Shown piece by piece: positions 45,440-57,920 of a stretch of DNA of 64,000 nucleotides. Within the stretch, counting starts at the first letter, position 1. Every line of letters starts with the position of its first letter. This DNA is from Sphagnum compactum (taxonomy: Eukaryota > Bryophyta > Sphagnopsida > Sphagnales). The translations under genes were made by a program, and so were the position numbers. Location of the stretch: positions 21,318,213 through 21,382,212 of the forward strand of contig OZ234493.1 of assembly GCA_965153455.1 (NCBI GenBank), in the 5' to 3' direction. The notes below the pieces were generated by a model. That model was not told the DNA's origin and made no database searches. It was given only the letters and a program-made list of their open reading frames with translations.

Positions 45440-48400
45440 TGGAGCTTGCAATGTTGCCAAATACTTATTAAGCTAAGATTGGAAAGCTTTAAATCTAAGC
45501 TCCCACACCATATTGAAGACATTTTGCACACCATTGTTTGTATGCTTTTTGCATATAGAAAATTATGCAAGTTATAAAACTTTGGGGAAAACATTCTAAC
45601 CATTAAACCCAAGTTGGTAGTGAGTTACTTGTGCAACTTGGATTTGCAAAATGCAAAACAATTGAAATAATGTTCATCTTTGACACTACTAATGACTTAC
45701 ACCATGACAATTTTAGCCAACCTGAAGTACTTTGGAAAAAAACATGCAAACACTTTGGATGTTGAAAGAATGCACCAAAGGTGCATCAAAGGATTCACAT
45801 CAAGTGGCTTAGCCATGTACATGCATTTAATTTCATGGCTAACTTGAACATAGATTGTTGAATGTCAATGGAAGCTATTGACAAAACCTTAGGCACCCAT
45901 GCATCAATGTTGCTCACTTGTTTGGGGGTGGTAAAATGTTGTTTTAATCACATTCAAGTGCTTGCAAAAACTTTCCTTGGCATTGGATTGTAACCAATAT
46001 TGTGGGTGCACCACACCTAAAATATCCATCATGCCATGAGTAAGGCATCTCCCTTGCAATTTCAATGTAACAAGGCAATCAATAACCTTTACAACCCACA
46101 TCCAATTTTTGGTTCATTTCAATGCAAATTAGAGTAAAAAAAAAAAAAAAAACATGAAATACAAGGGGGTTAAGGTTTAAAGTTAAACTTGCACATTTTG
46201 CTTCCACCTATATGATGGCTATAACATAATCATCTTTCAACACATGAAATTTCATGAGTTTGTAAATTAAAATGAGTATCCCAAATGTTCCACACATGTG
46301 TTCAAATCTATGATCCAATGCATGACTATAAAATCATGTTTAACATACAATAGAAAGTTGCAAACATCAAATGCATTAGATTTGAACCTTGTGTTCAGGT
46401 TCGAATATAGTTCATAGACTTCCCCTTGACATACTTTTGTCACTATCACAAAATCACAAATGAAAACATCCAACATGACGCACCCCCAAACTCCTTGATG
46501 GACTCAACTGCAAGTCCAAAGGTGAAGACAACGGAAGGAGGAGTTGGGGCGTGCTCCCTGGCTCGCAGCACTTTGGAGGTAGAGGGGCATGCTAGAGCTC
46601 CGGGATGGGACTAGGAAGATTGACAAGCAAATCAATTGCTCACACGGACTTGCACAAACCAAACAACAAGTTGGTTAGTGCGTAGTTGAAGCACTTTGAT
46701 GCATGGACGAGCCATGGGTGAACATGGACTTACAAGACTCACCATGGCCCGGACTTGGGGGAAGCCACCACCTTCCCCTTTATAGTATTCTTTGTGCCTA
46801 GCCACGGGGCCAGCACCCAAATGTCATTTTGTCCCGAAACTCCCAAGTGGGAGTCCCAAAATTTTCAAAATTGGGACTCCCGCCACTTTGGACACCTATA
46901 ATTTTGTCTGCAAACCTTTGATTGAAGTGAGGTCTGAAGCAAAGTTGTATCCCTTGTTGAAAGCTTTGCAACGGTTTGTGGCATGCCACCTGCACGCAAG
47001 AAAATCGGGGCGATTCCCAACTTTTAGTGGTTGGAAGTCAAACTGCCAATTTGACTCCCGACCCTTCTTTTGGCCATAACTTATGTTTCAAGAACCCAAA
47101 TGGGTCATGCGGGCCCATTTAGACATCTTCGTTCCAAGAGCTTTCCAATGATATAAGGAACTCTTCGATGTAATGGGTTTTGACCCCTGCAATCGCTCTT
47201 TGAAGATTCGGGAGTCCATCGGGACTCCAACTTCTCAAGTGGGAGCTCACTTGGGAGTGTGGGGTTCATTCCCTCACACTCCCCCACACTCCCGGGAGCA
47301 CGAAATGTGACTCTCAGCTTCACTCTTGGCCCACACCTTCGCAAGCCCTAGCCTTGGTCGCAAGCCCAAGGCTAGGGTCACGACACAACAATTAGTTGAA
47401 TTTAATCAAGTTGTGGGTTTATTGCAACAATAGGAAAATAAAAGTAAGCCTAATAAAACACATCACAAACAAGATCAAAATTTACCTTTTTCTTGTCATT
47501 GGTAACACCATCAATGGCCATCTTCATCAACAAAGTTCAATACTCGTCATAACATGTCACATAGTGGAAAATATAAATATCCAATAGGTTTTGACATTCT
47601 TCAAAATCTCAACACCTTTTGTTTCAAAAAGTTTTACAAGCTTTGTAAACTTTAAGTGCCTTTTAGGGCTTTTGGAATTTTTTTTGTAGAAGGCCTAAAA
47701 TAAATGAAAATTATGTTGACCATCGAAAAATGTGACAAAGTTTGAATGGCAAAATTGGTTTTATGAGCCATACAATGAATCCCCATGGAATGTGGAGTCT
47801 AGCCATTCAAAGTTTGTTGAATAACACCTAACCTAGAGTGTTGGAAAATAAAAACCCCATTAGCGCCAATGTCACAAGCCTTTTGCCAATCAAATCTTTT
47901 GTGAGACCTCCTTCATGCATCAAGGCTTGCATAAGGACTTGAGTAAGATTATGTGCACCTAATCTAGCCACCATGCACTCAAAGGACAATAGGATTGATA
48001 TTTGCAACCAATTTTGAACCACATAAACATGAATAGATTTTGTGGTGTCCAAAATAATGCCATGCAATAATTTAGTTAGAAGTATTTGCATAATGCATTT
48101 TGGGTTTTCCTCAAGATTCAAAAACTCAAACAAATCCTTTTGAGCTTTATATTCAAACATTGGCTTGCCATGTTTTAGTGTGTGGAACAATGTATCAAAT
48201 TGAACCAATTTCTACGCTTTTCACCAACCAAACCACTAGTAACTTGCTACAATATAAACTCCTTCCCTTTACAAGCATAAGTAGCTTCATTTTTGTTGTG
48301 GTTACATTTTTTGCTAGTATATTATTCCTCTTTTTTCTCCCCTCTCATAAGCTTATTAGCCTTCCTCTTACTAGCATGTTTTTCAATGAATCCCATTTTG

Positions 48401-48440
48401 CAGCCATAAGCTTATCTTTATGCTCAATTTTTGAGTAGAT
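45440..48440 (-). pseudogene. hAT-like (DUF4371-type) transposase fossil, split by a solo LTR
   Basis: Minus strand, high to low. About 48440-48240 is a Lys/Cys-rich stretch where a BED-type zinc finger would sit. 48208-47828 opens MVQFDTLFHTLKHGKPMFEY and continues with HVYVVQNW and GGLTKDLIGKRLVTL, with an internal deletion between them. About 47800-47720 reads MGIHCMAHKTNFAIQTL and 47670-47585 SPKRHLKFTKLVKLFETKG. After the inserted LTR (46476-47385) the frame resumes with MLDVFICDFV and VCQGEVYELY (46476-46400), WIIDLNTCVEHL (about 46310), MMDILGVVHPQYWLQ (about 46030) and VRMFSPKFYNLHNF (about 45590), the last in the place of the hAT dimerisation domain. The order matches plant DUF4371/hAT-like proteins as I remember them. 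Many stops and shifts show it is dead. Confidence 0.65.
46476..47385. mobile_element. Solo LTR, 910 bp, target duplication CAACA
   Basis: Begins TGACGCACCCCC and ends GGGTCACGACA, so it has TG...CA termini. It is flanked on the left by CAACA (46471-46475) and on the right by CAACA (47386-47390), a perfect 5-bp duplication as made by LTR-retrotransposon integrases. It is much more GC-rich than its surroundings, carries no pol sequence, and interrupts the hAT-like fossil exactly between two recognisable segments. It also contains inverted words such as CAAGTGGGAG/CTCACTTGGGAG. The interpretation is an LTR element reduced to one LTR by recombination. Family not recognised. Confidence 0.85.
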
Positions 48441-51339
48441 TTTGCACTTCACAATGTGCACAAAACCATCAAACCCACTTGGAATTCAGCCTGAGGTAGC
48501 TTGGATGACCACGAATCTTGGATTTTTGTTGTGAATCGTAAATTTGGGTGTTTATAGCTTCTAGTGGTGGTGCCAAGCTATGATATGAAAGATCAATTGG
48601 CTCTTTTGGTGAATCAATGTTAGCAAATTATGTAAGAAAATTTGATCCGCTTAAAACAATTAGAGGTACATTGGCAGGTTGCGTACCTTTCAAGGTAGCA
48701 AGCTTGTGCAAGCTGGATGCTTCATTCTTATTATTAGATGCTAAAAATAGGAAGGGGTGTACAATCACTAGGGTTGCAAGAATTGTAAAAGTATCGAAAC
48801 TTGAAATTTTGGGGTGACTTAAGCAACATCCTTATGTAAAGTTGTGATTCATAAAAACAAAATGTGAAATCCCAAGATGTTGCTTTGTTGCATGTAGGCT
48901 ACAACACAAGTAATACAAGAACTTAGAATTGTGACACATGTTACTGCAAAGAAGCTATGCAACTTGCACCAAGAAAAAAAGTATTAGAATTAAAAAAACA
49001 TAGAAAACAACAAAACAAAACTTTTAGGCTTCAACAATTTGTAATTTGTAGGTTTTAATGTTTGAATACAATGTGTACCATATGGAAAGGTGAAAACATA
49101 CAATGTACATCCTTCAATAAGGTGTGAATCATGATCTTCATAATAAACATTTGTGGTGTGTCCTACAACAACCATTGGGTGCAGTCACAATCCAATGAGC
49201 CAAAAAGGGCATTAGATATTTTTTAAAAAATCAAAAATGTTTTTCCATTTAAAGCCATGGTAATGATGCCAAGTTGTTGTTTATTCATTCATATGAATGT
49301 CAAGGAATTCAAACCAAAAATCCAGTTGATGAAATTTTAAGTTAAAGTTTTGATTTTAAGACCTCTAAAAGTGAACACCTATGGCGTCAAATAGGAGTCA
49401 ATTTTACAAGGGACTATCAAAACGACTTATATAATAAACACATTTGATGACAAAAAAATAAGGAGGATAAAGACCTATTAGCCACATTGAAAAACCAATC
49501 ATATTTAAAAATATGTGGAATTTTAAAACTTTAAAAATTCAAAGAACTTTCCAAAATTTATCTAAAATTTTAAAACATTGAAGGTCCTTTATCACATATT
49601 AATGAGGTATAATTTACATGATGTGTTAAAAAAAATTGTAGTTTACTATTAAAAAACATAAAAATGTAAAAAATGAGTTTTTGGTTATGATTTGAAATTG
49701 TTATCATTTTTATAAACATATCACTGAATTTACAAGGAATTAGGACACTTTCCAAAATTTGTATTTATTAAAAAATGATAAAAAAAAAATATGTCATGTA
49801 TTGGGAAAATTATACAAATATTCATTATAAAAAATTGCAAAAAAAATGTTCCAAAATGGGTGCATGCACAAATGGGTGGACCGATTTGGGTGTCATGCAA
49901 GCCAATTCTGCACAGTGGTTGCCATTGCAATGCCCATGTTGCTTTATAGGTCTTAAATTTTTTTAAAATGGACTTAGTTTAAAGATTTTAACTTGAATAT
50001 CTACATGACGCACAAAATTTATAAAATTTTTAAAATCGTAAAAGCCATGGACTTTTGAATTCAAAACTCATGGATTGCACCTTTAACTGTGATTTTTATA
50101 TGGATTATGCTACAATCCATTGATCAATGGGGTTTGTGTTAGGGATTTGAAATTAATCAAATATCATATCAAAGAAACATAGGAACAAAATAATTAATGT
50201 GTTCAATTTTAAAACTATACTTGTGGATTTTTGAATGGGCTAATTTTTTCATAAGTCCATATCATAATGGAGGAAGAAATATTTTATGATCTTTTTTCTT
50301 AGATGCTTAAAAAAACCACACATGTAGAAATACACATATATAGGCAAAAAACCAAAAGCAAGAAAGGTTGCCGCACCCACCCTCATAAGGCTACGCTAAA
50401 GGAAATTTTTTTTGGTACCGAGGCTGAGGTGCCGCACCAAAAAAGGAAAGTAGCGCCGATAAAAAATTTGGATGTGCCATTAATGACATGGAAAAAATAT
50501 GGAGGAAATCAATGTAAACTAGTGTAAACTAGTTGTAATTTCCAAAATCTAACCAAGATTTTGAGTAAATGAGGATTTTGGTTCTATGGCAAATGGGTCC
50601 ACCCATTTGTGCACCTACCCAAATTCATTCATATGAAAAACAAATTTTGGGGAAAAGGACATGAAGTCCTTTTCTAAAATCATCATGTTGGCTCATTGTA
50701 TTTCATTTGCACCCCATCCCATCAAGACATTGACAATGTATGATTGGATTTGATTCCAAGCTTCATTAAAAATTTCAAACCCATGATTCTTCATGTACTT
50801 TGTGACATCGAACATAACACAGCCCACCGCCCCATCCTCACAAATCACATTTTGATTACTCATTATTCAATGATGAGTTGCAACTTGTGACATTCATTGT
50901 TAAACAAACCAAATCAATAAATTGAGATCTTTAGGACATTTAAAACATTTAAAGTAATGGCTAAAAGATGACACAAAATCCACATTATGAGCTTTGTAAC
51001 ATTTAGGTTACCCATAAGTTGTAGCATAATTTCAAAAGCTTCCATTTGTAAACTATGAGTTCTAGCGAAACAACTCACAAAATAGGAAAATGACATGTGA
51101 AGGATTGTGTAAAGGGAAAAAGGTTTGATGAATGGCCCAAATTCGAGGGAAAATGTGTGGCAACCATCCAATGGTTGAAATAGGCAAGTAGACGATTTAA
51201 ATTTCTTTTAAGGCACAATTTCACAACATGTTAATGTGTCTCTCTTGTCTTCCAAGTGAAAAGTTTTATACTTGAAGAAATTCTTAGGTTACGTTTTAGG
51301 GTGTGATGATGTTTTTAGGTCAAACGCAGTGGATTTCAC
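48441..51339. other. AT-rich intergenic DNA with one coding-like patch
   Basis: No gene is supported. On the minus strand at about 50860-50720 a sentence-like stretch, ICEDGAVGCVMFDVTKYMKN followed by HGFEIFNEAWNQIQSYI, looks like decayed coding sequence of an unrecognised family. A GC-richer patch at about 50370-50460 (plus) includes KEIFFGTEAEVPHQKRKVAP, also unrecognised. Confidence 0.4.
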
Positions 51340-52225
51340 CCTTGACATCTAAGCTTATAGTGGTTGACCTTGATATTTTGGAAAAATTCGATGATTTTTG
51401 CCAAGGTAGTACCTGATCAGATTACTACCACAACTGCAAAGTTCATGGAGGATGAAATTATTTGTCAATTTTGTGTTCCAAAATGTATACTGACTAATAA
51501 TGGCAGAAACTGGGTTGGACAATTTGGTAATCTATGTAAAGTTTATGGGATCCAACATTAGTTCACATCACCTAAGTGGCCATGCTGCAATGGGATGACA
51601 GAACAGATGATCAAGACCATCAAACATGGTATCACTGTGCTATCTGGACTCCCAAAATATGCTGAAAGTTGGGATTTACAATTGCAACGAGTGTTGTTTG
51701 GTTACAAGTGTGGAATGCAGGCCAGTACCAAATTCTCACCTTTTATGATTCTTACTAGATGCACACCTAAACTTAAGGTGGACAATCATTTGAGCATGTT
51801 ACCACAAGAGTTTGATGCGAAAATTGGAGTGGAGCATATGGCTGAACAAATAATTTATAAGATGGAATTGATTTTAAAATGCACGAGGCCATACTTGGGA
51901 ATATTGAGAAGGCACAACAAAAGCAAAAGAAGACCTATGCGTTGCTGAAAAGGAGGCATGTGTTTCCAAGTTTTGTTATTGGGAAGGATATGGTGAAAAT
52001 GAAGAAACCAAGCAAAAAGAAAACCCTTGAGGCAAGCTGGGAAGGGCCGTATTTGTTTGTTGGATATGCCAATGGTAAGAATGAAATTGATGTTGATGGA
52101 CGATGCTTGTATCATTAAAGGACTAGATGAAATTCAATGGCAGTGACCACGAATAAATCTACAACTTTTCCATATTGTAGCATGATTTGACAGAAGCTAC
52201 ATGGGTGTAGTTAAATCAATTTGGG
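51340..52225 (+). pseudogene. 3' end of a Ty3/gypsy element (integrase), truncated
   Basis: Starting at about 51345 in KLIVVDLDILEKF, which aligns with LVAVDHYSKWCEV of the larger element downstream, the integrase core continues through IICQFCVPKCILTNNGRNW, an interrupted TSPKWPCCNGMTEQM (stop TAG just before), LQLQRVLFGYKCGMQASTKF, and the C-terminal KMKKPSKKKTLEASWEGPYL. The middle catalytic Asp is Asn (51496-51498). It is related to but clearly distinct from the integrase at 59.4-60.2 kb. It ends at AATTTGGGGG (about 52216-52225), a polypurine tract, followed by TGGTCACATACGTAACC, the probable start of its 3' LTR, which cannot be traced far. Everything 5' of the integrase core is missing. 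Confidence 0.75.
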
Positions 52226-52662
52226 GGTGGTCACATACGTAACCTATAGGCATGTCCTATGGGGGCATGACATTTTTAAGGTTTGTTTTAATGCTTTCTG
52301 CATGGTGATGTGATCGCCAACTTTTTGGTAGTTTGTCCTTGAAGGAGGAAGGTGATGGTAGCCAATAGTGGCACTCCCATTATTCTAATCCTTCTATACA
52401 TGGTTTGTTATTAAGCATGTGTGTTGGCTGATAAGCTTTTTGTGGATTTTTTGTGTGAAGGTGTTGTGTGGAGGAAATGCAAGAAGAAGGATGGAGATAA
52501 GGAGTTGGAAAGAGAATTTAAGAGGAGCAACGTTCTTTGCAAGATAGGACGTAAAAAAAAAACTAAGTACCATTGTTTTGGAAAATCATGTTGTTCTTTT
52601 GGTTGGTTTGTTTTCTACAACAAAGTTTGTATTCAAAGGTTGTAAGTATAGCTTTCTATGAA

Positions 52663-53810
52663 GTCATAGTGTGATCGGACAAGGAGTGACTAGACAAGGA
52701 GTCTTTTAGGTTTCTATAGTGTGAACACTATATTCCTTTTCGGGTTTAGGTGTTGAACTGCTGTCAACTTTCTTCATGCAGGCGGTGGGGTTTATCTTTT
52801 CATTGTTTGTTAATGGCTGTGATCAGTTGGAAGGTTTGTTGCTTGTGTGTTATGTGAGACAGGGTGGCAGCTGAAGATGGATGGCCAAATGTGATTCATG
52901 GGTGCAAGGAAGACGGGAAGAGCAGGAGGTTGGATGAGGATAAGAGACGGGATTCAAAGGAGAAAGAGGCAAGGTTGCTAAGTAGAAGGAGTGTAGTTCT
53001 TGGTGGTAAGAGTGAACTTGCAGGATAGGTAGTTGCAGTGTTTTTTTTCCGCTGTGCCAGTGACTATATGATGGCCGGCTTTGTGTCTGGTTAGAATTTG
53101 GACTGATCAAAGGTTGATGCTGAAGGCTGATGACGCCTAAAGGTGGTATGAGCTATAGCATTAGAAGCATATAGAAAACCGCATCTGTAGGGGTTTGGGG
53201 AAGACCTTAATTGGGAATCTAGTGGGTAGATCATAACACCTGAGTGGGAGCCAAAAACCTTTTTTGGGTATCCTTGGGACTAGGCAGAATGTGTGAGAGA
53301 GAGAAATCGGATGGAAGAAATTATAATAAGCATTCATAGATCCATATTTCTCATAGAATTTTGTCCCCTTCTTTAATAGTTGCAAACCAATTTGGCGTAC
53401 CTAGTTCAGTTGTTGAGTAGTACCCAGAAGTTTATTTGTGTCAAAAACTAACATGAGCATTTCTGTGCATTGATTTATGTAGAGGGGGGAAGAAGGGAAT
53501 TAGGAGCTCATCACAGACTGAATGAACATTGAGAGCTCTAACTTCAAGCCAAACCCTACTAAGATCTTGCGCTCACAATTCAAGAATGTGTTGTCCCCAG
53601 CAGCAACTAATGATTACTACTATAGCAGATTCAGGATAGATTGATGGGTGTGCAGCTTCTTAAGAAGCGTCCAATAATGGAGGATCAGAAGTTATGGGAG
53701 CCCAGAATAGGACTGCTGTAATACTGCCTGTTTGACAGGAGATGAGTTACTGACTTTATAACAAGAGTAGGGTTATGTGAGAAGCAGATGTTTATGCACC
53801 CTCTCTTTTT
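52663..53810 (+). repeat. 5' LTR of the Ty3/gypsy element
   Basis: Aligns along its length with 60312-61442. Near its start GTGATCGGACAAGGA and GTGACTAGACAAGGA occur in tandem, whereas the 3' LTR has a single copy. A palindrome CTATAGTG-TGAA-CACTATAT lies at 52714-52733. It ends CACCCTCTCTTTTT directly before the primer site. The exact first base is uncertain. Confidence 0.82.
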
Positions 53811-53821
53811 GGTATCAGAGC
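53810..53821 (+). other. Primer binding site, initiator methionine tRNA type
   Basis: TGGTATCAGAGC immediately follows the 5' LTR. This is the standard sequence complementary to the 3' end of plant initiator tRNA-Met used to prime minus-strand synthesis. Confidence 0.9.
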
Positions 53822-53886
53822 AAGTTCAAATCTGGTGACATCAATAGAACTTATGTATGTTTGGGTATGACGGTAGTTGAAGTGTC

Positions 53887-55802
53887 ATGTTGTCGTCTAG
53901 TGCAAATGAGGTTGGTATAGATGAGGTAACGCGGGACGTTCATGAGCAACGAATAGTCATTAGGTTCGATTATCCAAGGGGGCAGGATGGACCACAGATA
54001 GGAACGATAATTATGCGTTTCTTGGGCTTTAGCGTAATAACAGTTGTAGGAATAGACCCTGATGAAGCCCGAGTTGGGGATGTGGCAGTAGAATTAGCTC
54101 ACAATGGCTTTTATACACGCGCTCAAGTTTGGTTGAAATTAAGGGATGGAGCAAGGGGATGGGGGTCGATCTTAGAACTACAAAGGCAATATCACTACAT
54201 CTCATATCTTGTGTAGTGTTTCACCTTCATTTCCTGAAAAGCAGCATAATGTACCTAGAATAGGAGACATTTGGATTCCCAAGCTTGTTGTTTCGCCTAA
54301 CCATTTTACCAGATTGTACATCCTTGGTGTGGAAGACTTGTTTCAAATTGGCGATCATCTTCTCAGGGTGGAACACTGTGGATCAAGATCCCGCATCATA
54401 AGTTGGAGGATATGGCGCAATCCAGAAGAAGGGTGGTAGTTCCAATAAGAATCCACAAATGAGCAAACTTTTTCCACTTTCCCGTTTGATGTTGTACCTT
54501 TAAGACCAGTAGCAAAAGGAGATCAGTTTGAATTTCAAATTGAATTACGGCTGGCTACTTCTTGAAAGAAAGTTTGTTGCACCTGGTATTTCGAGTATGA
54601 AAGAGTCACAATGAGGATCAACAATCAATGGAAATCCTTAGGGTTTACACATCCAAAAATGAATTATTTTGATGTTTCTGGAGCATAAGTAAGGTGGTTA
54701 CTAGTGTTGTTAGGACCTTTTCCAGCACAGTGGTGTGTTTGGAGGATAGGACAAGATCTATTAGAAAGGAGTTGTGCCTCATGCATTCAGTGACTAACAT
54801 CTCTGTTCCAATAGCATTGGTTCTTTTCAAACTCAACAGGAGCAGAATAGGATGAGAAATTGGACAGGACTGTGGTTACCTGAAGGTGGTTTGAGGACAT
54901 TTGTGCAACAGAAAATGTTGCAACTCTAGGTTGAAGCTGAACATTTGCAAAATGACTTAGCCCCTAGGGGATGGATGAACTTTCTGGGGGCGGGACCATG
55001 AAGATGTCAATGACTGGGCAGAGAGGCTTACCATGGCTGCTGAAGTGCGAGATCTAAATGCAGACAAACTATTCAAGATTGCGAAGCTGAATTTGAGAGG
55101 AAGGGCCAGGAATGGTTCAGGAGGTTGCAGCCAGCGCTAGTTGATTGGCCTGAGTTAAGGACTTTGATAGTACAAAAGTATGGGGACATAGATGCTGATG
55201 ACATCAGGATGAAGCTTGATGCCATTAAACAAGAACCCAAGGAGAGAGTTTATAAATACTTTGAACATCTTGACAAACTATTTCAAAGGGGTAGGATATA
55301 AGAGACTGAACATAAAAGAAGATGTGGTAAGGACTTTTCCAGATATTGAAGAGTTAGTTGGTGCTGCAACACTTGAAAAAGTGTTGGGCGAGCTTGGAGA
55401 GATTCCCTATGAATCTCTGAAAAACGAACAAAAAGAAGGGGCCTCAGAGACCATGATGGAGAAACAGGTCACTGCATTAAACAACACATTTATCAACTTT
55501 TTCAAGGGGATTATACATAATCCAAAGGCATCATCTCTTCCACTGTGTTTGGAGGATGCCAAATCTGCAAAGGAGGAGACCATTTGGCCACCACCTGTTT
55601 GAGGTTGAATGAACCACGGCCAAAATGTGCCAAGTGCGGTATGCCTCATAGGACAGAGAATTGTGGAATAAAATGTACCTTCTGCGCATGTTTAGGCCTT
55701 TCAGAGGACAAATGTTGGAAGAAACCCAAGGATGGGAAGTCTCACTTTGGAACTGCAAACTTCTTGGAGGTGTTGCTGAACGATGAAGAGGCAACCATGT
55801 AA
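53887..55802 (+). pseudogene. gag of the Ty3/gypsy element, broken
   Basis: The first open frame (53887-54216) is N-terminal and unrecognised. From about 54985 the capsid-like segment reads NDWAERLTMAAEVRDLNADK, then EWFRRLQPALVDWPELRTL-like residues in a shifted frame, ending in a long frame 55216-55602. A further frame (55545-55802) has a CX2CX4HX4C knuckle (CQICKGGDHLATTC), then CAKCGMPHRTENC and a third Cys pair. At least two frameshifts separate these parts, so no intact Gag can be made. Confidence 0.75.
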
Positions 55803-56102
55803 CAACTTAACAAGCTTTGCGGGAATGAGAATCTTTTCTCTTACACCCGAGTGCCTAGAAGGAGGGTTCCTGTTAATGTAGCATCAGGAGGGGTTGTACC
55901 AACCCCTAAAGCTGCAAGAGATGGAGAAGGTCTAAACCGAGACACTTCAGTCAAGTCCAAGATTCTTGCACACTTCATAAAAGGAAATATCTCCCTCTCA
56001 CCTATGGAAACAATTCTTATGATTCTAAGGGAATTGGAACACCTTGAAAGTCTGGTAAGGTTGGTTAGACGAAAGAAGGATTTAGAGGCAACTAAAAATT
56101 AG

Positions 56103-56654
56103 GTGTCCATGGTTTCTACAGTTCCAACACTAAGGAATATTTGCATCAACAAGACACATCGAAGCAAGACTTTGCATTTGCTTGTGGAAATCAACAACTA
56201 TGTTGTTGAAGGACTGGTGGATATTGGAGCCTCCATGTCTGTTATGGTTGCCGCTGTAGTTAGAGAATTGGGCATAATGCATCTGGTTACTGGACCTGAA
56301 ACTTATAAAACAACGTCAGGAGTTGTCACGCAGGCCCTCGATAGAATTGACGAAATACCTGTGAAGGTTGGAGGAGTGTAGTGCACTATGACCTTCATGG
56401 TAGTTGATACGGACAGTTATGACGTAGTATTTGGCTTGGATTTTCTTATAAAGATTGGTGCAATTGTGGATGTGGAACGAGGCCTAATCCAAGTGAGGCA
56501 TGGTCCAGGGGCCAGTGTGGAAGTATTGCCATTAACTATGGTAAATTTGTTACAGAGGATGAACTCAGAAACTCTGATGCAGGAAGCTACTATTGTTTTA
56601 AAGAACACACATATCAGTGATGATTTTGACATAACTGATTGGATACTGGATTAG
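56103..56654 (+). pseudogene. Aspartic protease of the Ty3/gypsy element, broken
   Basis: VEGLVDIGASMSVM contains the active-site Asp at 56220-56222, but the following Thr/Ser is Ile (D-I-G-A instead of D-T/S-G-A). A TAG at 56379-56381 interrupts the domain. The flap-to-end part follows as YDVVFGLDFLIKIGA, the usual second landmark of gypsy proteases. It is inactive as it stands, both by the stop and probably by the active-site change. Confidence 0.8.
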
Positions 56655-57056
56655 GGTTGTCCTATCAGAACCAAAGGTGAAGATGCATCTGCATCAAATT
56701 CGGATATTGGTACTGATAGTAGTGAACATTATGATGGGGAGCCTCGTCAATTTGAACAAATTGATGATGAAAATGAGTTCAGGGATACTGAGCTTGAGGG
56801 TCTGGTGAAGTTAGAAGGACCGCAACAGATTTTGCAATTGATACTACATGAGCAGGTTGACGAGTTCATGGAAGAGGAAATAACAAATGCAGATGACTAC
56901 GCTGACTGGTTGAGATGGGTGTCTGATGCAGAGCAGAGTAGACAGGCCATGTATGAATCCACAACTATGCATAAATCCTAGTACTACTACAAGTTGACCA
57001 AACAGAAGGTGGCAACCTTGACCATAGCTCCACTGAGCAGTTAGCATCATTTATTC

Positions 57057-57920
57057 ATGATGAGATGGTGGGAGATTTGTCAACGAATTAGGATTGACAC
57101 TGGCTTGGATAAAGAGAATCAACAACAGCTTTGGAAGGTTTTAGAATGTTACCAAGATGTTTTTGCTTGGAACAAGGGTGAACTGGGTTGTTGCACTATC
57201 AGAGAGCATTCTGTGGATACGCAAGGGTTCCCACCTTGCAAAGTATCCCCTGGTCGATTATCTTACTGGGAGGAGGCGGAAGTGAAAAGACAAATAGATG
57301 TCCTAGTGGATTTGGGCAAGATGAAGCCCAACAACTCTGAGTATGCATGTCACGTCACTTTACTAGTGAAGAAAGATGGGAGTAGGCGTTTCTGTGGAGA
57401 CTATCGACCACTCAACACACAGACTCGTCGGGATTCATTTCCAATGCCACTTGTGATGATGTGATTAACCAACTGGGCAAATCATCCTGGTTTACTACAT
57501 TAGACTTGTAGTCTGGTTTTTGGCAGATTCGAATGGCTCCAGAAGATATGAAGAAGACAACACTGATCAATAAAATTGGATTATATGACTGAACAGTCAT
57601 GCCATTCGGTTTTAAGAATGCAACCAACACTTTTACCAAAACTATGTCAGAGGTTTTTAAGGACTTGGGAAGCAAATTCCTGAAGGTATTCGTTGATGAT
57701 CTCAATGTGCACAACAAAAAGTTGGGAAGAACATCTTCAACATTTGGATGTAGTATTTTACAAGCTCAGGGAAGTAAACCTAAAATTGAACCCAAACAAA
57801 GGTTCTATATGATTGCAAGGTTAAGAGCTCAAAGGCCACTCCGTATTTGGTTATCCAGGTTTATTGAGTAGTACATTTCTGGGCCATGTGGTTAGTAAGG
57901 AAGGCACCAGACCAGATCCT
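57057..57920 (+). pseudogene. Reverse transcriptase of the Ty3/gypsy element, broken
   Basis: Landmarks in order: HVTLLVKKDGSRRFCGDYRP (from 57350), RDSFPMPL, the first catalytic Asp in TLDL (57503-57505), MPFGFKNATNTF (57599) and FVDD with the catalytic pair (57689-57700). A TAG at 57509-57511 replaces the usual Gln of LDLQSG, and a TGA at 57590-57592 replaces the usual Trp of YxWxVMPF, both single C-to-T or G-to-A changes. A frameshift near 57460 and others after 57720 also break it. Confidence 0.88.

Noticed and set aside
47280-47300. Possible independent hairpin element in CACACTCCCCCACACTCCCGGG
   Set aside because: It lies within the solo LTR and is explained by the inverted words of that LTR.
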